A program made the translations under genes and the position numbers. Positions 5,795-11,583 of a DNA stretch of 11,583 bases are shown piece after piece. The DNA comes from Verrucomicrobiota bacterium (GTDB lineage: Bacteria > Verrucomicrobiota > Verrucomicrobiia > Opitutales > Opitutaceae). The stretch spans positions 1-11,583 of the forward strand of contig JAEXPQ010000168.1 of assembly GCA_023446735.1 (NCBI GenBank), given 5' to 3'. The notes below the pieces were generated by a model. It ran no database searches. It worked only from the letters and a program-made list of their open reading frames with translations, and was not told the DNA's origin. Every line of letters begins with the position of its first letter. Positions within the stretch are counted from its first letter, which is position 1.

Positions 5795-7891
5795 TCAGAA
5801 TTTGAAGACCTCGAGCTGGACGCGGAACTGGAAGCCGGATTCGCGGCGCTGCCCCTCTTGGAACGCGATCTGGTACTCGAGCGACCAGAGGTTGCGGAAG
5901 GTTTGACGGAGGCCGTACACCTGCTCGTAGAGCTGCGACTCGCTGACGTCGTAGCGCCAGAGCCCGGTGACGGTGAAGCGCTCGTTGAGGCGGATGGCGA
6001 CATCGAGCGAGTACTCTTCGAGTTGGTCGCGGAGGAACTGGGTGCCGAAGCGCGTGGTCCAGAAATGGGAGTCGGTGAACGTGATGCCGGAGTTGAATTC
6101 CTCGAGGCGGAAGTTGTGCGGGTCGAGGCGCTGGAAGGCGTCGAAACGAAGCCAGGGCGCGGGCATCAGGGCGATGTCGGCATGGAGGTCGGAGGAACGA
6201 TGATACGGGGCGACGAGCCGGTTGAAGTGCCGGTCCTGCGCGAGGGTGAGGATGACGAGGTCGCGCACGCCGCCCTTGCCGTCGCGGGTCTGGAGGCGTT
6301 GGGCGAGACCGTAGCGGAGGGTGTTGAGCGCGCTGAGTTGGTCGAGGTGACGGATGTCGCCGAGGTCGATGGGCTGGAGGCGAGTGGAGAAGACGGTGCG
6401 GTCGATGTCCGGGATGTAGGCGCGGCCCTTCTCGGCATCGGGGATGTAGCGGTACTGGGCGAAGGGCTCAACGAGGTGGCGCAGGCCGTCGATGCCCCAG
6501 CGCTCGCTTTTGACGTCGAACTCGCCGTAGGCCCGCGCGCGCAGATCGGCGCCGACTTGGCCGAGGACGCGGGTGTAGGAGTCCTTACCGGTGAGCGGCG
6601 AGAAGTAGTGGGTGACGCGGCCGCCCACGACCGGGGTGGCGGTGAGCCACGGCGCGAGGACGGTGGGCCGCTCGAGGCCGTAGTAGGCGTCGAAACGTTC
6701 GCTGGTGCGGTCGACTCCGACAGTGGAGTCGTCCTCGCGCAGGCGCACGATGCCGACCGAACCGCGCTGGATGAGGTTCGGGACGAGCGGTTGGGCGAAG
6801 AGGTCCGCGCGCAGCTCGGGCTCGCGGCGGCGGGTAACCTGGAAGTCGTTGGGCTGGAAGCGGGCGAAGGCGGAGACGGCGTAGTCGTCGCCGGTGTAGG
6901 CGGCCTCGAGGAATGTCTCCGGTTGTTGGTTGCGCCCGAAACGGTGGCGGGCGTAGTCGCGGATGATCTCGGAGTCGCTCCAGTAGCCGAGCTGGCCCAT
7001 GAGCGAGAAGTGTTCGCCGTAGGTCTGGAGGTGGCGCCAGTCGATGTAGCCGCGGTGCCGACCGATCTGGTCGCCCTCGGTGTCGAGGCCGCGCAGGGAG
7101 TCGCCGCCGAAGTCGTAGATCCAGCCGGAGCGGAGGTTGCCGAAATAGGACGAGTCGCCGCGCTGGGTGTCGTAGTGCGCGGCCGGGCCGAGGATGAGGC
7201 CGCGTTTGGAGTAGAGGCCGGCTTCGGGCCCGAAGAGCACGCCGCTGCCGACGGGGGCGAGCGCGGTGACATCGAGGAAGGCGCCGGTGGAGCTGCGGAA
7301 GCCGGCGCGGATGTCGGTATCGAGCGGCGGGGTGTCGAGGCGTTGGCTGAAGACCGGGAGCGGGAGCAGCGGAATCGGGCCGAGGCGCAGGTGGGAGCCG
7401 TGGGCGCGGAAACTCTTGCCTTCGACGAAGTCGAGGGAGCTGGCGCGGAGCTGGGGACTGAAGGCGCCGGGTTCGCCGTAGGTGATGGTGGCGTCCTGGA
7501 GCGTGAACTCCTGGGTGTTGCCCTCGAGTTCGCGGCCCTGGAGGTAAAGGGGGTAGTAGCCGGCGCGGGTGTTGACGAGGCGGACCTTGCCGGTCTCGAG
7601 CGAGTAGACGCCCGAGTCGGCCACGAGGCGGAGGGTGCCGCGGGTGAGGACGAGGTGGCCTTTGGCGACCGCCTGCTTGGTCTGGTCGTTGAACCGGATC
7701 TCGTCGGCGGTGAGGATGAGCTCGCCGTAGGTCAGGCGCGCGTCGGCGACGACCATCTCCTTGGAGTTGTAGTCGAACTCGATCGGCTTGTCCGAGGTCG
7801 AGACGAGGTCGAGCGTTTCGCCGGCGGCGAGGGTGCGCGGGACGCAGAGGGCGGCGAGGGCGGTGGCGAGGAGGGTTTGTCGGAGCTTCAC
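5795..7891 (-). CDS. lptD: LPS-assembly outer-membrane protein LptD (OstA/Imp)
   Basis: Outer-membrane translocon that places lipopolysaccharide in the outer leaflet, normally with LptE plugging the barrel; 698 residues. A signal peptide (MKLRQTLLATALAAL, cleavage probably near TLA-AGE at 20-25) precedes an OstA/LptA-like jellyroll (about 33-125: EMVVADARLTYGELILTADE, then AVAKGHLVLTRG). The transition GPIPLLPLPVFSQ (about 172-184) is followed by a large beta barrel rich in alternating aromatics and ending in F, as expected for BAM substrates. LRHLVEPFAQYRYIPD matches the conserved barrel segment of the family. Start codon is GTG (7889-7891), chosen because it places the signal peptide at the N-terminus. 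The mature protein has no cysteine, so the plug-barrel disulfides of E. coli LptD cannot form. It follows the kinase gene by 75 nt. No lptE-like gene is visible. Confidence 0.9.
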   Translation of the reverse strand: MKLRQTLLATALAALCVPRTLAAGETLDLVSTSDKPIEFDYNSKEMVVADARLTYGELILTADEIRFNDQTKQAVAKGHLVLTRGTLRLVADSGVYSLETGKVRLVNTRAGYYPLYLQGRELEGNTQEFTLQDATITYGEPGAFSPQLRASSLDFVEGKSFRAHGSHLRLGPIPLLPLPVFSQRLDTPPLDTDIRAGFRSSTGAFLDVTALAPVGSGVLFGPEAGLYSKRGLILGPAAHYDTQRGDSSYFGNLRSGWIYDFGGDSLRGLDTEGDQIGRHRGYIDWRHLQTYGEHFSLMGQLGYWSDSEIIRDYARHRFGRNQQPETFLEAAYTGDDYAVSAFARFQPNDFQVTRRREPELRADLFAQPLVPNLIQRGSVGIVRLREDDSTVGVDRTSERFDAYYGLERPTVLAPWLTATPVVGGRVTHYFSPLTGKDSYTRVLGQVGADLRARAYGEFDVKSERWGIDGLRHLVEPFAQYRYIPDAEKGRAYIPDIDRTVFSTRLQPIDLGDIRHLDQLSALNTLRYGLAQRLQTRDGKGGVRDLVILTLAQDRHFNRLVAPYHRSSDLHADIALMPAPWLRFDAFQRLDPHNFRLEEFNSGITFTDSHFWTTRFGTQFLRDQLEEYSLDVAIRLNERFTVTGLWRYDVSESQLYEQVYGLRQTFRNLWSLEYQIAFQEGQRRESGFQFRVQLEVFKF

Positions 7892-7966
7892 GCGGCCGGC
7901 AGCAAAGAGGGATGCCGGACCCGGTGCAACTCCGCGGATCGCGGGCCCGGATGGGCGCGCGCCCGC
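7892..7966. other. 75-nt spacer between the kinase gene and lptD, with two GC palindromes
   Basis: Contains a perfect 12-bp palindrome GGGCGCGCGCCC (7953-7964), two bases after the kinase stop, and CCGCG-GAT-CGCGG (7932-7944). They could fold in the transcript, but neither is followed by a T-tract. The spacing allows co-transcription of kinase and lptD; it also allows a short promoter, of which I see no clear sign. Confidence 0.4.
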
Positions 7967-10900
7967 TCAGGGGCTCGCCGGGGCCTTGGCGGGGAGGGCG
8001 ACGAAGAACGTGGCGCCTGCGCCCACCCGGCCCTCGGCCCAGACGCGGCCGCCGTGGCGGGCGACGATGCGCTGGACGTTGGCCAGGCCGATGCCGGTGC
8101 CTTCGAAATCCTTGGCGCTGTGCAGGCGCTGGAAGACGCCGAAGAGCCGATCGGCAAACTGCGGGTCGAAGCCGGCGCCGTTGTCGCGGACGAACAGCAC
8201 CGGACCGGGGATCGCGGAAGCGGTGGCGGTCGGCTCCGGCAGGACGCCGACCTCGACGACGGCCGGGTCCCGGTCGCGGGTGAACTTGACGGCATTGCCC
8301 ACGAGGTTGGCGAAGACCTGCCGCAGCAGCGTGGGATCGCCCTCGACCGCGGGCAGTGGACCGATCCGCCACTCGACCCGGCGGGTGCCGAGAGTGGGAA
8401 TCTGCTCGTCGCGCACGGCGGAGACGATCTCGGCGAGGTCGCAACGCGACCAGCGCAGCTCGGCGCGGCTGAGGCGGGAGAAGCCCAGCAGGCTGTCGAT
8501 CAGGCGGCCGAGGCGGAGCGACTCGTTGCGGACGAGTTCGAGGTAGTGGGTGTGGATCGGCGCGAGCTGCGCCTGGAGGGCCTTGTGGAGCAGCTCGACG
8601 AAGCCGCTGATGTTGCGCAGAGGAGCGCGCAGGTCGTGAGAGATTGAGTACGAGAACGCTTCGAGCTCGCGGTTGCTGGCCGCGAGGGCGGCGGTGCGGT
8701 CGGCCACGCGCTGTTCGAGCTCCTCGTTGAGGTGGCGGTAGCGCTCCTGGCTGGCCCTCAGTTCGGCGGCGTTGCGGGTGGTGGCGACGACCTGCTCGTT
8801 GAGGCGGCGGTTGCTGTCGTTGAGCTCGGCGGTGCGTGCTGTCACGAGGAGCTCGAGGCGGCGCTTCTCACGCAGCTCGAGGTAGGCGCCGAGCCAGGCG
8901 ATCGCGGCGAACAGGCCGAGCGTCCCCACGCCGTAGAGGGCGTACGCGGTCCGGGTCCGATGCCATGGCGGCAACACGGTGAAGGCGAGGGTCGCCTCGG
9001 CGCCGGTGATCGGTCCGATCCGTGGGCGGAGGTGCAGCCGGTACGATCCCTCCTTCAGTCGGGTGAAGGTGGCTGTGCCGTTGGCGCCGGCGGGGGTCCA
9101 GTCGCCGCCCGATCCCTCGAGCAGGGACTCGAAGGCGACCGTCGCGCCGAGCGGGGCGCCGATCGCGACAAACTGCACCGAGAGGGTGTTCGCGGAGAAC
9201 GGGACCGCGGGAATGGTCCCTGCGACCGGATACAGGTGGCGGTTGTCGGCCAGGAGATGGACGCGGCCGATGTGCGCACGCAGGGGCGGGACCGGCGGCC
9301 CGGCGATCAGGGGGTCGTAGCGGACGAGGCTGTTGTTGCGGTGCATCCAGACCACGCCGTCCTCCTGTGTCACCGAGTAGTAGGGACGAAGGCCGTAGAG
9401 ATTCGGCAGCTCCAGCCGGACGGGCTCGGCGCCGGAGTCGGCGAACACATGCATCGCGCCATGGGCGGTGATCCAGAAGCGCCCGAGGGCGTCGTGCACG
9501 GGGCGGCCGGCCAGGTCGGGCTCGAGTCCCGGGAAGCGCCGGGCGAAGGCGGTGTCGTGCTCGAAACGCCGCGCCTCCGGCAGGAAGCGCAGGACCCGGC
9601 CGTTGACCACCGCGCGCGGTTCGCCGTGGTAGAGAAAGAGCTGCACCCAGCTGTCGCCCAAGCCGCTCTCCGGACCATAGAGTTCGAGCGTCAGCCGGGG
9701 TTGGCGGAGGTCGACCCGGCCGCAGCGGCCGGCCCCGAGCTCGATCCAAGCGGTGTCGTGCCGGTCGACCACGCCGCCGAAACAATCGCCGAGCGCGGGC
9801 GTGGCGGTGCTCTTCAGCCGGTAGCCGGCGCCCGCGCGCTCGAGCCAGCCGATCTCGCCGGGTGCGCTGTAGAACCAGCGGTCGCCGCCGTAGTCGCGCG
9901 CGAGGATATGGGTGCCCTTGGGCGCGGTGAGACAGGGGCGCCAGCCGGCGGCGTCGAGGGCGTGAAGGCCGTTGTCGGTGGAGGCAAGGAGCACGCCGGC
10001 GGCGAGGTCGGGGAAGAGCTGGTAGACGTAGCGGCCGGCGGGCGAGTCCGGCTCGAACCGGAGGAGGCGCTGCTGGTCGTCGTAGCGGCCGCGCAGCGCC
10101 GCGCCGTCGGCGCAGAGCCAGAGGCGTCCCTCGTGGCGGACTGGTAGAGCGAAGGTGAAGCCCTTTTCGACGAGGGGTTCGATGCTCGAGACGGGGGATG
10201 GGGCCGCCACGCGGGCGACGCCGGCGTTGAGGACCGCCCAAAGCTCGCCCGGCACGCCGCGCACGAGCTTGTGCACGCGGGCGAGTCGGTGGTCGTTGGT
10301 GCGGTCGAGGGATTGGAGGATGCGGCCGGAGCGGTCGAAGAAGACGAGGCCGTAGTTCTCCACAGCGACGGCGTAGCGATGCTCGTCGACGGCGCACAAT
10401 GCGGTCAGATGGCGCTCTCCGGAGAGCAACGGCTGGAACCCGGCTGGCGCAAGCGAACGGCCGTCGAAGAGCAGCAGACCGCGGTTGATGGTGGAGACGA
10501 GAGTCCGGTGCTCGTCGAACGGGGCCGCGCCGGTGATCGCGAGATCCGGGGAGTCGTTGTCCGCGTTCGCCACGGGGACCAGCGTGTCGCCCGCGACGCG
10601 GAAAAGGCGGCCGTTGGCCGCGTCGCTCACGTACAGACCGCCGGCGGCGGCGAAGACATGGCTGACGGTGTTGACGGATCCGAGATAGCGCAGCGTCTCC
10701 GATTCCTCCCAACGGGTGAGGCAGCCGCTGGCCCCGTACCAGTACCACGCGTCGCCGATGCGGCTGGCGATGGCGAGATTGGGACGGCGGTTGTCGGGCG
10801 TGGCGGGAAATAGCTTGGTGACTTCGCGCCACCAGCGCCCATCCTCCCCGAAACGGATGCGCCCCACGGCCTCGCCGGTGCCCGCATACAGCGCTCCGTC

Positions 10901-11254
10901 CGCATCGACCATCAAGCTCTGGAGGTTGCCGCCCGTGTCCTGCGGTACCTCGTCGAAGACCTGCCAACGCGTGCCGTCGCCGATGGCGATCTGGCGCAGT
11001 GCCGCTGCGGCGAATTGGCCGTCGGGCAACGCGATGAACTCGACCGGCGCGGCGGTCATCCCGAAGACCTCGGGTCCGAGCACCACGAAGTTCGGGACGC
11101 CGGCCTCCACCACCCCGGCCGGCGGGGCCGGTAAGGTCTGGATCTGGCCGGGGGCATGAGTCGCGGCCAACGACACGCTCCACCAGAAGGCTCGGCGGAG
11201 TGAGACCAATCCGGCCCGGGAGCGCAGCGAAGGGGGCGTGGCGGCTGAACCCAT
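7967..11254 (-). CDS. Membrane sensor histidine kinase with periplasmic propeller (Reg_prop/Y_Y_Y) sensor
   Basis: Two-component sensor of 1095 residues. A short signal peptide (core AFWWSVSLAATHA, 22-34) leads into about 650 periplasmic residues of degenerate propeller repeats, e.g. ENYGLVFFDRSG and TDNGLHALDAAGW. A Y_Y_Y-type Ig-like domain follows (about 685-764, ending VLPPW), then one TM helix (770-792), a coiled coil (793-862), HisKA with FSYSISHDLRAPLRNISGF (H873 the phospho-acceptor), N box ANLVGNAVKF (N983/N987), G1 DNGAG (1024-1028), F box FGVFQRL and G2 GTGIGL (1052-1057). All kinase boxes are intact. Unlike hybrid two-component systems with this sensor, it has no receiver and no AraC-type HTH; it ends right after the ATPase domain. 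The periplasmic part contains six cysteines. The ligand is unknown; in Bacteroidetes related propellers sense polysaccharide fragments, which cannot be assumed here. No response regulator is adjacent. Confidence 0.93.
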   Translation of the reverse strand: MGSAATPPSLRSRAGLVSLRRAFWWSVSLAATHAPGQIQTLPAPPAGVVEAGVPNFVVLGPEVFGMTAAPVEFIALPDGQFAAAALRQIAIGDGTRWQVFDEVPQDTGGNLQSLMVDADGALYAGTGEAVGRIRFGEDGRWWREVTKLFPATPDNRRPNLAIASRIGDAWYWYGASGCLTRWEESETLRYLGSVNTVSHVFAAAGGLYVSDAANGRLFRVAGDTLVPVANADNDSPDLAITGAAPFDEHRTLVSTINRGLLLFDGRSLAPAGFQPLLSGERHLTALCAVDEHRYAVAVENYGLVFFDRSGRILQSLDRTNDHRLARVHKLVRGVPGELWAVLNAGVARVAAPSPVSSIEPLVEKGFTFALPVRHEGRLWLCADGAALRGRYDDQQRLLRFEPDSPAGRYVYQLFPDLAAGVLLASTDNGLHALDAAGWRPCLTAPKGTHILARDYGGDRWFYSAPGEIGWLERAGAGYRLKSTATPALGDCFGGVVDRHDTAWIELGAGRCGRVDLRQPRLTLELYGPESGLGDSWVQLFLYHGEPRAVVNGRVLRFLPEARRFEHDTAFARRFPGLEPDLAGRPVHDALGRFWITAHGAMHVFADSGAEPVRLELPNLYGLRPYYSVTQEDGVVWMHRNNSLVRYDPLIAGPPVPPLRAHIGRVHLLADNRHLYPVAGTIPAVPFSANTLSVQFVAIGAPLGATVAFESLLEGSGGDWTPAGANGTATFTRLKEGSYRLHLRPRIGPITGAEATLAFTVLPPWHRTRTAYALYGVGTLGLFAAIAWLGAYLELREKRRLELLVTARTAELNDSNRRLNEQVVATTRNAAELRASQERYRHLNEELEQRVADRTAALAASNRELEAFSYSISHDLRAPLRNISGFVELLHKALQAQLAPIHTHYLELVRNESLRLGRLIDSLLGFSRLSRAELRWSRCDLAEIVSAVRDEQIPTLGTRRVEWRIGPLPAVEGDPTLLRQVFANLVGNAVKFTRDRDPAVVEVGVLPEPTATASAIPGPVLFVRDNGAGFDPQFADRLFGVFQRLHSAKDFEGTGIGLANVQRIVARHGGRVWAEGRVGAGATFFVALPAKAPASP

Positions 11255-11266
11255 GACGGCGCCGTC
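11255..11266. promoter_or_regulatory. 12-bp perfect palindrome abutting the kinase start codon
   Basis: GACGGCGCCGTC lies immediately before the ATG (11252-11254). A weak AGGGA Shine-Dalgarno candidate sits about 10 nt upstream of the ATG, at the outer edge of the palindrome. It could be a repressor site, an mRNA element affecting initiation, or chance in GC-rich DNA. Confidence 0.3.
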
Positions 11267-11308
11267 CCTATCGGTTCGCGTCGGGGCGCGCTGAAGTGGG
11301 AACGTCGC

Positions 11309-11339
11309 CGGCGGCGCGATTGGAGCGCCCAGGCCGCCG
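11309..11339 (-). terminator. Possible hairpin 3 nt after the CoA-binding protein gene
   Basis: Arms CGGCGGC (11309-11315) and GCCGCCG (11333-11339) pair perfectly around a 17-nt loop; an alternative inner stem GGCGC/GCGCC (11313-11317 and 11325-11329) competes with it. It begins two bases after the TAG at 11342-11344. No T-tract follows. Confidence 0.35.
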
Positions 11340-11341
11340 CC

Positions 11342-11583
11342 CTACCGTGGCAGGCGGCGGGCGGAGATGAGGCCGGTGTTCATGCCGGCGGTGTGCAGAC
11401 CCCCAAAGTGTCGGCCGTGCTCCATCTTCATGCACTTGTCGGCGACGACGGTCAGGCCCGCGGCGGCGGCGCGCTCGGCGGCGGTCGCGTTGGCGAGCTT
11501 GAGCTGCATCCACACGGTGCCGGCCTTGATCGCGATCGCCTGCTCGACGATCGGCGGCACGTCGGCCGGCGGGCGGAAGATGT
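11342..11583 (-). CDS. CoA-binding domain protein, YccU-like, C-terminal 80 residues (start off the right edge)
   Basis: Only the last 80 codons are in the window, ending in TAG at 11342-11344. The visible residues start IFRPPADVPPIVEQAIAIKA and continue GTVWMQLKLANATAAERA, AGLTVVADKCMKMEHGRHFG and AGMNTGLISARR. This order (IFR, then P-IV--AI, then VWMQ, then a helix, then GL-VV-D-C) matches the second half of the CoA_binding_2 Rossmann-fold family (E. coli YccU), which is usually about 140 residues long. The family binds CoA or a similar nucleotide through a motif in the missing N-terminal half; its physiological role is poorly defined. It ends 87 nt before the kinase gene and reads in the same direction. 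No oddity is seen in the visible part. Confidence 0.85.
   Translation of the reverse strand, partial: IFRPPADVPPIVEQAIAIKAGTVWMQLKLANATAAERAAAAGLTVVADKCMKMEHGRHFGGLHTAGMNTGLISARRLPR

Noticed and set aside
5602..6003. N-terminal extension of the methyltransferase to 6003
   Set aside because: The added residues are Ser/Arg/Pro-rich, overlap the lptD 3' end and cross the REP-like repeat. The NusB-like domain begins properly soon after the ATG at 5599-5601.
5858..8647. Very long open frame on the plus strand (929 codons)
   Set aside because: It runs antisense to lptD and the kinase gene, both of which have clear domain matches. Its translation is Glu/Asp/Ala/Val/Gly-rich with no recognisable domain, as expected for the complementary frame in GC-rich DNA.
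8732..10147. Plus-strand 471-codon open frame, and minus-strand shadow frames of 619 and 771 codons over the kinase and lptD
   Set aside because: All overlap the kinase or lptD coding sequence in other frames and are low-complexity Arg/Pro/Ala or Glu/Gly sequences with no domains.
1..11583. CRISPR arrays, tRNA or rRNA genes, insertion sequences, toxin-antitoxin or phage-defence genes
   Set aside because: I looked for regularly spaced repeats, transposase motifs and RNA gene signatures on both strands and found none; the gene content is efflux, RNA modification, envelope assembly and signalling.

Overview
The window is about 11.6 kb of very GC-rich DNA in which every credible gene lies on the minus strand, so the genes are read from the right end to the left. 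The likely host is a didermic bacterium with LPS, because LptD, an RND tripartite pump and two outer-membrane-type lipoproteins are present. The high GC, the near absence of strong Shine-Dalgarno sequences, the propeller-type sensor kinase and the repeat style suggest Verrucomicrobiota (Opitutaceae-like). That placement is an inference, because no rRNA or other marker gene is present.

Right to left, the layout is as follows. (1) 11342-11583 is the C-terminal part of a YccU-like CoA-binding protein, cut by the window edge. (2) 7967-11254 is a 1095-residue membrane histidine kinase with a periplasmic propeller and Y_Y_Y sensor, one transmembrane helix, a coiled coil, and HisKA and HATPase domains, but no receiver or HTH domain. 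(3) 5795-7891 is an LptD (OstA/Imp) LPS-assembly outer-membrane protein. (4) 4357-5601 is an RsmB/NOP-family RNA m5C methyltransferase. (5) 1-4101 is a cusC-cusB-cusA-like heavy-metal efflux operon. Its outer-membrane factor and adaptor overlap by 4 nt. Its RND pump follows a 194-nt spacer and runs off the left end after 434 codons.

The CusABC-like proteins form one machine: CusA (inner membrane, proton-driven), CusB (periplasmic adaptor with an N-terminal Cys/His/Met metal-binding motif) and CusC (outer-membrane channel lipoprotein). The motif in TM4 of the pump resembles the Cu/Ag type (CusA) rather than the divalent type (CzcA). The kinase, LptD and methyltransferase are housekeeping or signalling genes. 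The kinase sits directly upstream of lptD, but no functional link can be shown from sequence alone.

The intergenic spaces hold most of the unexplained structure: a BIME-like pair of inverted REP-type hairpins with outward-facing GTAG heads between lptD and the methyltransferase gene; an inverted pair of 36-bp CTCTGTG/CACAGAG repeats inside the cus operon; similar GACGAAGAG/TCGTC stem-loops after two genes; and several dyads upstream of cusC that could be regulatory. I did not find an evident undescribed multi-gene system.
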